Assembly: GCA_027459465.1 (NCBI GenBank)
Contig: DAIDIH010000359.1
Coordinates: 42,506-106,505 of the forward strand
Direction: 5' to 3'
DNA length: 64,000 nucleotides
Origin: Bryobacterales bacterium
GTDB lineage: Bacteria; Acidobacteriota; Terriglobia; Bryobacterales; Bryobacteraceae
Position 1 is the first letter of the stretch; each line of letters starts with the position of its first letter. The position numbers and the translations under genes are program-made. The notes beneath the pieces were generated by a model. It had not been told where the DNA came from and did no database searches. It saw only the letters and a program-made list of their open reading frames with translations. This document shows, in pieces, positions 9,598-18,892 of this stretch.

Positions 9598-10692
9598 CTA
9601 CTCCGCGAGTTCCATCATGAGCGCGATCAAGCGCGCAGCCTGCCGAAGCACGGCGCACACGACGCCCAGCAGCCGCAAGGCCTCGCGAACGCTCTTTTGG
9701 TCATTCGGGCGGAACGGAATGATGATATTTGGCTCAGGCGGGCATTCAAGCATTCCCTGGCACTCCTCATCGAAGCAACCTTCTATTGCGTCGTGCCTGT
9801 TGAAGACGGCAACAAGAGCGGGAACCGGCGGGTTCGAATCCGCCAACTGGGCTTCAGCCCGTTCGCCGACATCCGGTCGCTTCCCCTGGCGAGAGACCCG
9901 GCTAAGTTCGACCACACATTCGATCAACGACCGCGCCCGCTTGTTGCGCACCCGCGATACCAACCGCCGAAGAAAACGCTCCTTCAGAGGTTGCCGCCCT
10001 CGGCGTAAGCAGGCCGGGACCGCGGCTTCTACCGCCGGCAACTCCACCGTTTCGCCCTCGGGATCAGCTTCGTACCACTCCCGCAACATCTCGACGCGTT
10101 CCAAGGCGTCGCGATAGTCGTACACACGTACCCAGCGATTCAAGGACCCCGTAAACAGATCGTAGAACGTGGCCGGTAACCGCGGATGTATCGCTCCCAA
10201 GAGACGCAGGGCCGGACCCATCACGACATAGCCAGCACTATCGGGCTCCAAGACCAGGAACATCTCAGAGGCATCGCCCACATGTTCTGCATCGTTCCCA
10301 TAGGGATCAAGAGTGGATGTCAGTCCCAAACGCAGGAAGAACTCCTTCTCGAGTTCGGAACCGCCATCAGCGGCGATTCGGTCTTTCAACGCGCGCTCAA
10401 GGAAGCGGAATGGATCGCCGTCTGCATGGCGCCACTGCTCGGGTGTGGCGAGCCCGGTTGAGACGAGCGTCTTCGCCAGGGTCGCCGCCAGTTCGATCCC
10501 ATCCACCAACCGGAATTCGTTGGAAATGCCTTTCAGCAGTGGAACAGCGCACGGGCCGCCCGCGGGCATCAGGCTATAGGCGGCAGCCACCCGGCGGGCG
10601 GTGTCAGTTGCGGGCTCTGCTTCCTCGACGGGCCGCCCAACGCACGGCAGAGGATCCCGCTCGCTTGCCTCCATTCGGTACATCGCCGGCAC
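9598..10692 (-). CDS. PRTRC system protein F
   Basis: LPATFYDLFTGSLNRWVRVYDYRDALERVEMLREW; position in cassette. Confidence 0.65.
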   Translation of the reverse strand: MPAMYRMEASERDPLPCVGRPVEEAEPATDTARRVAAAYSLMPAGGPCAVPLLKGISNEFRLVDGIELAATLAKTLVSTGLATPEQWRHADGDPFRFLERALKDRIAADGGSELEKEFFLRLGLTSTLDPYGNDAEHVGDASEMFLVLEPDSAGYVVMGPALRLLGAIHPRLPATFYDLFTGSLNRWVRVYDYRDALERVEMLREWYEADPEGETVELPAVEAAVPACLRRGRQPLKERFLRRLVSRVRNKRARSLIECVVELSRVSRQGKRPDVGERAEAQLADSNPPVPALVAVFNRHDAIEGCFDEECQGMLECPPEPNIIIPFRPNDQKSVREALRLLGVVCAVLRQAARLIALMMELAE

Positions 10693-10862
10693 CTCTCCAA
10701 CACGGTCTGTTGCGATAAATGCGTGCCTGAACTCAGGAGTTCCAGTTCGGCCAGGACGTCTTCATTGGCCTTCCTTCCCCCGACTCCGGTCTTCGCTTCC
10801 ATCCCTTGGCCGTCCCCTGATCTGCAATTCGGTATCGCATCCGCCGGCCGGTTCACTTCTGA

Positions 10863-11066
10863 CTACCCCTTGGAGCCGATCGCGCGTTCGAAGGTGTACC
10901 GCATCGTATCTCCGACAGGTTCCGGCCCGCTGATCACTGCCGTCGCAATTTCGGGATACTGCATCGCCAGAATCGCCTTCACATCGTCTAAGCTGAGCGT
11001 TGAATTCGGGTCCGGGAGCTTCAAACCTGCGAACGAGAATTCACGCCGCATGGGGGTGGTTTTCAT
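10863..11066 (-). CDS. PRTRC system protein C
   Basis: 67-aa MRREFSFAGLKLPDPNSTLSLDDVKAILAMQYPEIATAVISGPEPVGDTMRYTF. Confidence 0.75.
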   Translation of the reverse strand: MKTTPMRREFSFAGLKLPDPNSTLSLDDVKAILAMQYPEIATAVISGPEPVGDTMRYTFERAIGSKG

Positions 11067-11611
11067 TGCTCTCCTCCATTGTTGTTGTTATTGGCCACCG
11101 TCGTCGTTCCGCCGTCATTCCTCTCGGCCGCCACTGAGTTCGGCGCTGCCTGAGGTGGCACTTCCGGTGGTGCATCGAAGAGACTCATTGTGCTAAGCGC
11201 CGTTGGTGACGCAGCCGGCTTCTGCTCCCCGCCTGTGGTCACATCTGCGACCTTGGTCTTTGCGGCACTTCCGCTCTTCTGTTTCTTCTTGAGTTCCTCA
11301 CGCGCCGCCTTTTCCGCTTCGTCCCTCTCGCGCTGGATTTGCGCAAGGTTATTGCTGAAGGCCACGTGGCCGGCGACGAAGTCCCGCAAGTGGCTCGGGA
11401 GGTCGCGATCAAGTTCTTCCGGTGTGCCCGTGCAGCAAAGCGGGGTTGCGAGCGCCGAGCTTTCTCCGTCCTTCATGCGTTTCGGGACTACCGAGAGTGT
11501 CAAGTTCTGATCGTCGGCCTTAGAGACGATCACCATGAGAGTTCGGTCGGCCAGCAAAGGCATCAATTGCGCGAAGAAGCCACTCGGTGGCGTAGTTTGG
11601 GATGTGCTCAT
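11063..11611 (-). CDS. PRTRC system protein E
   Basis: FFAQLMPLLADRTLMVIVSKADDQNLTLSVVPKR; overlaps start of protein C. Confidence 0.7.
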   Translation of the reverse strand: MSTSQTTPPSGFFAQLMPLLADRTLMVIVSKADDQNLTLSVVPKRMKDGESSALATPLCCTGTPEELDRDLPSHLRDFVAGHVAFSNNLAQIQRERDEAEKAAREELKKKQKSGSAAKTKVADVTTGGEQKPAASPTALSTMSLFDAPPEVPPQAAPNSVAAERNDGGTTTVANNNNNGGEQ

Positions 11612-11648
11612 GATTGTTCCATTCGCCTCTCAGGGACTCTGCCCGCCT

Positions 11649-12086
11649 TCAAAACGGTACGTCCTCGGCGCTTTGATCGCTTGCTGCCACCGGCGTTCCG
11701 CGCCGCGCGTTCCCGGCCGGCCGACCCGGCACCGGCCGGTTCTCGTCCCCGCCGCTCCCGCGGCCCAAGAACCGGACCCTGGAGGCAACCACTTCGACAG
11801 ACGTGTGCGGCTTCTGGTCCTTGTCCTCGTATTCACGAATCTGCAGCCGGCCCTCGATATAGACGGCATCGCCGCGTTTCAGGTACTCGCCGCAGGCAGA
11901 CCCGATCCCGTTGAAGGCCACGATCCGCACCCAAGTGGTTCGCTCCTGGGGCTCCCCGCTTCGGTTTTTCCAGCGCTCGTTCACGGCGACCGAGAAATTC
12001 ACCACGTGGTCACTGTTGTTGAGATATTTCATTTCGGGCGTTCCGCCCAGATTTCCGATGATTTGGACATTGTTCAATCCCAGCAT
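11649..12086 (-). CDS. ssb: Single-stranded DNA-binding protein
   Basis: MLGLNNVQIIGNLGGTPEMKYLNNSDHVVNFSVAVNERW...AEDVPF; OB-fold and acidic DVPF tail. Confidence 0.92.
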   Translation of the reverse strand: MLGLNNVQIIGNLGGTPEMKYLNNSDHVVNFSVAVNERWKNRSGEPQERTTWVRIVAFNGIGSACGEYLKRGDAVYIEGRLQIREYEDKDQKPHTSVEVVASRVRFLGRGSGGDENRPVPGRPAGNARRGTPVAASDQSAEDVPF

Positions 12087-12225
12087 CGCATCGCTCCTTT
12101 TAGTTGGTTTTCGAGCCGCAGAGAGCGCCTCCCGTGACACGTCTCGCTAGGGAAATCGCGGCTCCATGGTTGAGGTTGACCCGGACGAATGAGGCGCCGC
12201 CGGGCAAAATACAGACGGGGAGGTC

Positions 12226-12438
12226 TCAGACTTCGACCGGCTGCTGTGATTCGTGCCCTTTCACCGCGGTCAACTTGGTTGCAGGCGGCTCGATCGAGAC
12301 TCGAAGCGCCGTAACCCGGCTCTGAAGTACATCCAAGCTGGCTTGTAGCTCAGACGTTTCCACGCGCTCGATCAGTTCGCCGAGCGTGCCCTCAATGCCC
12401 TCCAAAACTGCTGCCACAAATCCTGTGTCGAGCGCCAT
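12226..12438 (-). CDS. Small hypothetical protein
   Basis: MALDTGFVAAVLEGIEGTLGELIERVETSELQ; in series with operon. Confidence 0.5.
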   Translation of the reverse strand: MALDTGFVAAVLEGIEGTLGELIERVETSELQASLDVLQSRVTALRVSIEPPATKLTAVKGHESQQPVEV

Positions 12439-12461
12439 TGATGCCTCCTTTCTCCGAGCGG

Positions 12462-13382
12462 TCATTCCTCGCTGAATCGGAATTTCCGCGCCGGCTTTTT
12501 GATGATCATCGTGTCCAGTTCGGCAGCCAAATCAGCCATGCCTTGTTGAACCCTGCCCCGTACATCTGCGGTAGTTCGCAGATCGTCCGCACTGACGCCC
12601 GCGAGCATCTGCCGCGCCTTGTTTACAAGCGCTTTCAGCTCGCCGTCGTCGGTCACATTCCTGAAATCGAAGGTTCCGAGAAAATCCACCAGGTTGGAGA
12701 CGGTCGTCTCCTTGAATCGAAGCGGTTTTCCATCGGGACCGTCTTTCAGCCGGTCGCGCATGTGCTTGACCAGCTCGGCCATGGCGGTTCGCAACACCTG
12801 CTGAATTTCCCGTCCGGCTTCGGCCATCATCTGCGCCGCCTTCTCCCGTTCGTCCTGCCAGATCCTGGTCGAGATCTCACGAAGTTGATCGGGTACGCCA
12901 AAACTGATGTACTGCCACGTGAACGTGAACTGCTGAGCAACGTGATCGACGGGTGAATAGTCGCCGGGATTGTAAAGCGACCTGAGGCGCTGCGCGGCTT
13001 CCTGGCACAGCCCCGGATATGCGATCAGGAAGGCCTGAATCAGCCCCTGCCGGCCATCGGCGAACTCGCGCATCTTCCCTTCCAGTTGCTCCAGCAGGCC
13101 GAAAGGGCAAAGGTGAATTCCAGCCTCGAACGGCAGGCATGTGTCGTAAAGGTACCGCCGGATCTCGCCGTCGAAGTTGGCGATCACGCGCAGTTCCTTG
13201 GAATCGAGGAGATGTTTGGAAACACGGATGAGGCTTTTATCCGTGTCCACCTCCACCTGCGAGTTGCTGACCTTCCGGCTGTTGCCGAGCCGGCCCAGCC
13301 GGACCTTCACACACACGGTTCGCTGGGCCAAGTCGTGGCCCATGTTCGCGACTTCAATGAGAGGCAATGTCATGGCGGCCAT
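12462..13382 (-). CDS. DUF3150-like protein
   Basis: Start MAAMTLPLIEV after AAAGGAG; DKSLIRVSKHLLDSKELRVIANFDGEIRRYLYDTCLPFEAGIHLCPFGLLE. Confidence 0.65.
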   Translation of the reverse strand: MAAMTLPLIEVANMGHDLAQRTVCVKVRLGRLGNSRKVSNSQVEVDTDKSLIRVSKHLLDSKELRVIANFDGEIRRYLYDTCLPFEAGIHLCPFGLLEQLEGKMREFADGRQGLIQAFLIAYPGLCQEAAQRLRSLYNPGDYSPVDHVAQQFTFTWQYISFGVPDQLREISTRIWQDEREKAAQMMAEAGREIQQVLRTAMAELVKHMRDRLKDGPDGKPLRFKETTVSNLVDFLGTFDFRNVTDDGELKALVNKARQMLAGVSADDLRTTADVRGRVQQGMADLAAELDTMIIKKPARKFRFSEE

Positions 13383-13508
13383 CTCGTTACTCCTTTCAGG
13401 CATTGCTGCGACGGCCGAAGAGCGCGTGGCCGTCGCTATATTGCGTAAACTGCGGGGGCTGAGAGAAAACCTCTGGTCGTCGATTCCGGCATGCAAGTCG
13501 CCGCTCAA

Positions 13509-14153
13509 CTATGCTGGTGTCCCAAGTACCGGGAATCCGGTGACCACCGAGCTTCCGTCCGGTCCGATGTCGATCTCAACGAGTTGCAGATCGAAGTCCG
13601 CCTCGCTGTATCGGCTGCTGAACAGATGGAGCCGCTGATTGCTGCTCGTCCTCAGAGGTTGCCCAACTGCCTCGGTACGTTGGTAGCGCCCCATGATTGC
13701 GAAGTCGAGTTGACGCCGGATGCATTGCCAAAGGGCGCTCCTATGCCGTTCGGTCGTGGCAGCGCGCGTTACGTAGCAGCCGGCGTCGAGCTCCGTCTCC
13801 GTGTATCCCGTGAACATTCCGAAACTCGCCCAAGGCACGGATTCGCGGATCTCCTTGATGAGTTCTGCGACAGCCGTTGCCTGCTGCAGCGGCTCGCCGC
13901 CAGAGAGCGTTACTCCTTCCAATGCCGCCGAACCCATTGCCTCCTCGAATCGGCGTACCACAGACATGACGCTGATCTCGTTCCCTCGGAATTTGTGGGT
14001 GGCCGGATTCCAGCACCCGGCACAATTCAAGGAACAGCCTTGGAAGTAAACCACCGAACGCAAGCCGGGCCCGTTTGCTCGGCTCCACGGAACGAACGCG
14101 TGTAACAGCATATGGATCGCCTTTCGCAGCATCGATTGGCGCGCAGCCGTCAA
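13509..14153 (-). CDS. NrdG-like 4Fe-4S radical SAM activating-enzyme homolog
   Basis: VYFQGCSLNCAGCWNPATH (CxxxCxxC) and GVTLSGGEPLQQ motifs. Confidence 0.85.
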   Translation of the reverse strand: MTAARQSMLRKAIHMLLHAFVPWSRANGPGLRSVVYFQGCSLNCAGCWNPATHKFRGNEISVMSVVRRFEEAMGSAALEGVTLSGGEPLQQATAVAELIKEIRESVPWASFGMFTGYTETELDAGCYVTRAATTERHRSALWQCIRRQLDFAIMGRYQRTEAVGQPLRTSSNQRLHLFSSRYSEADFDLQLVEIDIGPDGSSVVTGFPVLGTPA

Positions 14154-14155
14154 GA

Positions 14156-14359
14156 TTACCTTCCGCCGCGATGCAGTCTCTCCTGGGCCGGGCGGGCCTG
14201 GTTGGCATAAAACGCCGCTTTCTTCCTCTCCACCTTCGCGCGGTCGCCACCCTGGAAATCCTTCAATACCTTTTCGCAGCCCTGACCGCCGAATCCGTCG
14301 AGATCGACCGAGCTGTTGCCGTTTTCGTCAATGACCACGGTGATCGTCTTTTGTTGCAC
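14156..14359 (-). CDS. DUF2997-like small protein
   Basis: GTG start after perfect AGGAGGT; MQQKTITVVIDENGNSSVDLDGFGGQGCEKVLKDFQGG. Confidence 0.7.
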   Translation of the reverse strand: MQQKTITVVIDENGNSSVDLDGFGGQGCEKVLKDFQGGDRAKVERKKAAFYANQARPAQERLHRGGR

Positions 14360-14370
14360 GGCCGCACCTC

Positions 14371-14784
14371 CTATCGCGCGACGAACTGCAAGCGGATTTG
14401 GGGCCCGTTGGGAGTCTGGATGACCTCTTTGCCGCGGAAGATATACCCCTTCGCCTTCGCTACCGCCAGCGTCTGCTGTTCCTTGTAGTGCTGGTGCACC
14501 TTGCCCAGCCACTGAGCGTCATAGCCGATGCTGCGATCGTATTCGCTGAGAATGGCTCGGAACCGGCCATCTGCTCCCCGCACGAATCCGATATCGTTGG
14601 AGGCGCTGTCGAGTTGCGCGCGCCGGATGATGACGTGTGCTCGTTCCGGCCGTTCATCACCGTGGTATCCGATCAGCGGCGCACCCTCAGCGTCGACCTC
14701 GGGCGTATAACCCATCGCGACGAGTCCTTCGACCAGGAAGCTCTGCTCGCAGAGCGTCGTTTCGTATTCGCCGTAGGCGGACAT
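14371..14784 (-). CDS. DUF1257 / Ycf35-like protein
   Basis: LVEGLVAMGYTPEV...GYHGDERPERAHVIIRRAQLDSASNDIGFVRGADGRFRAILSEYDR...YDAQWLGKVHQHYKEQ. Confidence 0.75.
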   Translation of the reverse strand: MSAYGEYETTLCEQSFLVEGLVAMGYTPEVDAEGAPLIGYHGDERPERAHVIIRRAQLDSASNDIGFVRGADGRFRAILSEYDRSIGYDAQWLGKVHQHYKEQQTLAVAKAKGYIFRGKEVIQTPNGPQIRLQFVAR

Positions 14785-15165
14785 GTGAAAGTTCCTTTCG
14801 TGTTGTTGCTTGGAGCGCTTGTGGGTTCTGGAGCGCTGAATCGTCAGCACTCCGACGATTAGGATCCTGCTCAAGCATTCATCCGGGATCACCGTCCTTC
14901 TGAACACAGGACTCAAGAACAAAGACACTTCTGCCCAGCGGGCTCATGGTGTTCCGCTCGCGTGACGAACCTTCATGGTTTCCACACGTAAGCGGCGCAT
15001 CCACGCGATCGAAGAAGCGCAGACGAGCTGAATCCCTACTGGCGAGAGCCTCCTACTCCCAGTGCAGCGAGGACCAGGGGCTGCGACGCCCAGTGGAGGG
15101 GGCGAATACAGTGTGCTAGTCCCGCATCCTCGAACCGCGCGCTGCGCTATACTCGGTGCTTTCAA

Positions 15166-15444
15166 ATGGCTGAGACGACCAACCTAGCCCATATGGCTGA
15201 ACTGCTATCGAAGGAGCTGTTTGGAGAGTTTCTCTGGCAGCGAAGTGGCCCGATGAATGTCAACTGGTCCTGCGTCGCGGAACGACACAGGACCAAGACC
15301 CATCCGTCCGATGTCGTCTTCTTTTACGACAATCCGTACGCCCGTTCCCGGATCTATGTCAACTGTGACTTGAAAAGCTACGCCACGAACAGCATTAGTG
15401 TCGGCGCCGTTAATGGCGCAATGGCCAGCCTCGCCCGGGCGCTC
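15166..15444 (+). pseudogene. 5' part of IS-interrupted PD-(D/E)XK-like nuclease gene
   Basis: Reads MAETTNLAHMAELLSKELFGEFLWQ...HPSDVVFFYDNPYARSRIYVNCDLKSYATNSISVGAVNGAMASLARAL; continues in frame at ~16898 when the IS is removed. Confidence 0.75.
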
Positions 15445-15697
15445 TGAGGTGGACCCCATCGTTTGGACAAAAAATCGGCTGTCCTTAGATGGTGGAGCGG
15501 GCTGACCAGGAGGCGGCCCGAAGGCCGCCATCCACTCCGGGCTTGATTCGGCGCTCGGGTCGCATCCCTGCGTTGCCCTATCCTCCTATCAAGCCCCTCC
15601 ATTTTACGGCAGTCGCTGAGAGCCACCAAAGCAAAACCATCCACTCTGGAAGAAAACAGCGATAAATCCCGGGGGGCATGGGGGGCAGAGCCCCCCA

Positions 15698-16462
15698 TCA
15701 TGGCGATGATGTTTTCCTTATCGGCCGGCGCGGGAACAGGTCCGCCGGCGTGCGGTAGCCGAGCGCCTGGTGCGGGCGCCGATGGTTGTAGAAACGGAAG
15801 TAGTGGTCCAACGCATGGAACAGTTCGGCGCCGCTGGCGAAGTCGCCGGGGTAGATGAGTTCGTACTTCAGACTGCGCCACAGGCGCTCGATGAAAACAT
15901 TGTCCAGTGCGCGGCCGCGCCCATCCATGCTGATCGACACGCCGCGCTTTTTCAGCGGCGCCAGAAAATCCGCCGCGGTGAACTGCGAGCCCTGATCGGA
16001 GTTCCAGATCTCGGGTTGACCGAAGCGGAAGGCCGCCTCCAGTGCGGCCAGACAGAAGCCGGCCTCCATCGTGTTGGAAAGTTCCCAACTGAGTACGAAG
16101 CGGCTGAACCAGTCCATCACGGCCACCAGGTAGAGGAAGCCGCCCTGCATCGGGACGTAGGTAATATCGGTGCTCCACACTTGGTTGGGCCGCTCGATCG
16201 CGACACCACGAAGCAGGTACGGATAGACCTCGTGGCCCGGCGCCGGTCGGCTCAGGTTTGGTTTCGGATAAAGAGCTTCGATACCCAGAATCCGCATGAG
16301 CCGCTGGATCCGTTTGCGATTGACCTCCAGCGTCACGGCCATGCGACGGCTGCCGAAGAACGGGCAGTCCATATACAGTTCGTCGAGTCTGCGCAGCAGA
16401 CGCAGGTTCTCCGCGCTCTCCGGACGCGGCTGGTAGTAGTAGGTCGAGCGCGGCAATCGCAA
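15698..16462 (-). CDS. IS3-family transposase OrfB (DDE integrase core)
   Basis: VWSTDITYVPMQGGFLYLVAVMDWFSR...WNSDQGSQFTA...SMDGRGRALDNVFIERLWRSLKYE. Confidence 0.92.
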   Translation of the reverse strand: MRLPRSTYYYQPRPESAENLRLLRRLDELYMDCPFFGSRRMAVTLEVNRKRIQRLMRILGIEALYPKPNLSRPAPGHEVYPYLLRGVAIERPNQVWSTDITYVPMQGGFLYLVAVMDWFSRFVLSWELSNTMEAGFCLAALEAAFRFGQPEIWNSDQGSQFTAADFLAPLKKRGVSISMDGRGRALDNVFIERLWRSLKYELIYPGDFASGAELFHALDHYFRFYNHRRPHQALGYRTPADLFPRRPIRKTSSP

Positions 16463-16526
16463 CAGTTCGCATTGCCGTTGGACGCTCAGATCGGGATGGC
16501 GCGGATCGATCCATAGGCGGCGTTTT

Positions 16527-16850
16527 TCAAGTGATAAGTCCAGCTCTTTTTTTGAGAAAGTCCAACTCCACTTTCAGTTGGCCGATCTGCTTGTAGAGCT
16601 CGTCTTTCTCCGCGTCGGCCTGCTGGCGAATCTGCTCGCGGCCGTTGCCGAATACATCCGGCAAGCCGGCCAAAGCCTGTCGTTTCCAACCCCCGACTTG
16701 CGTCGGATGGACGCCATACATTTGGGCGATCTGCGTGGTTGTCTTCTGGGCCTTGATCGCCTCGATGGCGACTTTGGCCTTCAGGCTGGGCGGGTGATTC
16801 TTGCGCGTTCGGGGCATTGACTCTCCTTCATTTTCAATGCCGCCCACCAT
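16527..16850 (-). CDS. IS3-family transposase OrfA (HTH); ends at A7G slippery tract for -1 frameshift
   Basis: TQIAQMYGVHPTQVGGWKRQAL...LKVELDFLKKRAGLIT; minus-strand ctcAAAAAAAGagc at junction. Confidence 0.88.
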   Translation of the reverse strand: MVGGIENEGESMPRTRKNHPPSLKAKVAIEAIKAQKTTTQIAQMYGVHPTQVGGWKRQALAGLPDVFGNGREQIRQQADAEKDELYKQIGQLKVELDFLKKRAGLIT

Positions 16851-16894
16851 CTAAGAAAAGGAAGATTTTTGTCCAAATTTTGGGGTCCATTACA

Positions 16895-17596
16895 CTCGCC
16901 TGCGTAGAGGTTAGCGAGGATTGGCAACGGACGTTTGTGCATGAGCACGTATCACCGGAGTTCTGCGGCCTCTTATTTCTATACAACCACGACGGCGAGT
17001 ATGACAGAGATTTCAAGCAGCTGCTGAAGGGAGTAGACTACGAGGCTCTCGAAACACCAAGACGCTCGAAGATTGTCGTTCTCGGTCCTGAAGACATTTA
17101 CTGGCTGGACAATGTTCGATATGAAATCGTTCAAATGCGCGGCAAGGGGGTCCTTCCGGCGCAAGAACATTGCCAGTTCTCGTATCCCAACCTCGTGCGC
17201 AAGGTCAATGTCCAGCCTGACAAGGCCCGTGCCGCGACACTTGAAATGCTCACAGCTCCTTGGATCACGCTGGAATACCTGAAGCCGACTGCAACAAAGA
17301 CAAAGGGGTACGTCGTGTTTTTTCGAGGGAGAGGTGAGTCAACTGACGAGTTCCTCTATCTTCTCGACCATCTGCTCCACTATCAGATCGTACACCCAGA
17401 GATCGAAGTCCAGATTAAGCTACTTGATGCCCATCCAACGGCTCCCGCGCTGTTCGACAAGGCCCTCGATCAGCATGTGGACGAATGTGAAGGTGGTGAC
17501 GACTTGAAGGCACGTCTGCATGGAATTGAGTTCTCGACGATAAGCCAGGTAAAGACGCGGTTTTCTGATATAGAGATCGGGATGCGAAATGGCTAA
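16895..17596 (+). pseudogene. 3' part of IS-interrupted nuclease-like gene
   Basis: LACVEVSEDWQRTFVHEHVSPEFCGLLFLYNHDGEYDRDFKQLL... in frame with 15166-15444. Confidence 0.75.
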
Positions 17597-18021
17597 GAGT
17601 CCATTGCACTATTGCGCCACTGACAATGAGGTGTATGAGCTGCTGATGTCTGGCAAGCAACGCATCACCGACTCGGTCCTGCACGCCGTTGGTCGAAATC
17701 GTGGGATCTTCTACTCCGGGCAGGATTCTCGCGAGCATCTCATCAGCAACCTCTCTCTGCTTACGTACGGATTCTCAGAGTTGCAGGAACTGCTCGGCCA
17801 ACGCGAGAATCCGACACGTGCCGAGAAGTTGACGTCCGTAAAGCTAAATTCTGCGCTCTCTCTATGTCAACGGGCGACACACGACGACACTAAGACCGTT
17901 GACGAAGGATGAAAAGGCTACGCTGCTTACCCTCATTGAACAGACGGCTCGCACAGTCCTTGCCGAATTGCGCGCCAGGCAAAGCGAGAGATTGAGTGAC
18001 GTGCCGGAGGAACCAGCGTGA
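17589..18021 (+). pseudogene. Second gene of the module, frameshifted at a CT tract (~17856-17863)
   Basis: ORF 17589-17912 ends early, but another frame gives SLYVNGRHTTTLRPLTKDEKATLLTLIEQTARTVLAELRARQSERLSDVPEEPA ending in a GTGA overlap with the next gene. Confidence 0.6.
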
Positions 18022-18704
18022 AACGCGTAAAGTGGTTCAATGCTGTTTGGCCTCTGTCACTGAGGACGATCGCCACACGAATGAGAGCGAGTTCATTCAC
18101 GCCCGAAAGCAACGACGGGTTCCTCGTCGAACGATCGAGGGATAACGTGCTTGAGGGTCGGTATATCGAGAAGATGTCATACCAAGAGGTCCTCGACGAT
18201 CCGTTTGGAAATAAACTTACCTTCGACCGACTCGTCTATCGTCAGGTCATGTTTGGGCTTTTCAGTGACTTCCCGCGCTTCGAACTGCGTGACGCTCCCA
18301 GGAGTACGCAGGGATGTGTCAGCAGGCTATTGCAACTGTGCGAGTTCTCTGCCTCCATCGAGGGACTGAACGTGGATGTCTTGCGGTGGATCGACGCCTT
18401 CAGTAAGGAGACCGGACGCCGTACTGTAATCGATTCGTTGCGAGTCTCTGGAATTGAGATCGATGCTGGGGTGCTTGCGAAATTCGTGTTGACCGGGAGC
18501 AAGGATGTTCGTGCTGCCCTTAAGGATGTCACGCGGAATCGCCCCTATCAGCTCGATAAAGCACAGGCAGAAGTCCAGGACGGCGGCCGGAGTCTGCCCG
18601 TTCAATTCTCGGCAGCCGGGTCCGTGGCCGTCAGGGATGAGGACTTTGAAGAGCTTTATCCCTCTTTACGCGCGTCGATTCGGAGTGTCAGCGACCGCAG
18701 ATAG
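18018..18704 (+). CDS. Third gene of the module, hypothetical protein
   Basis: 228-aa ORF, GTG start overlapping previous stop. Confidence 0.65.
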   Translation: MKRVKWFNAVWPLSLRTIATRMRASSFTPESNDGFLVERSRDNVLEGRYIEKMSYQEVLDDPFGNKLTFDRLVYRQVMFGLFSDFPRFELRDAPRSTQGCVSRLLQLCEFSASIEGLNVDVLRWIDAFSKETGRRTVIDSLRVSGIEIDAGVLAKFVLTGSKDVRAALKDVTRNRPYQLDKAQAEVQDGGRSLPVQFSAAGSVAVRDEDFEELYPSLRASIRSVSDRR

Positions 18705-18892
18705 CATTCGCGCCAACGAGTATAGGCAGCCGGCTTGCAGTGGCGCCCTGCGCTGAACGCGTCCGGGTTGCCGGACGGTGCTTGGCCCGTCTAGCAACTA
18801 GAAGTAGTTTTCGCCATCTTGACACTTGGCGGTGTGCTCCTATGGTTCGAATCGGGAGCTTCTCCCAGGCGGTCCCTTCAGACGAGACCCCG

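Larger units (their letters stand above)
15445..16894 (-). mobile_element. IS3-family insertion sequence, ~1450 bp, 3-bp CTC target duplication
   Basis: Imperfect terminal inverted repeats TGaggTGGACCCCatcgTTTGGACAAAAA...CTTAGATGGTGG / TGtaaTGGACCCCaaaaTTTGGACAAAAA...CTTAGATGGTGG; CTC on both flanks; orfA+orfB. Confidence 0.9.

Noticed and set aside
10569-10856. 95-aa minus-strand ORF between PRTRC F and C
   Set aside because: Overlaps protein F start and has shadow-frame composition; not supported.
15378-16514. 378-aa minus-strand ORF overlapping the IS
   Set aside because: Shadow frame of the transposase OrfB; Arg/Pro/Gly-rich with no family features.
18816-18845. TTGACA-N16-TATGGT promoter-like sequence on plus strand
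   Set aside because: Points into the 3' end of the minus-strand AAA gene with no plus-strand gene downstream; an antisense promoter is possible but a chance match cannot be excluded.
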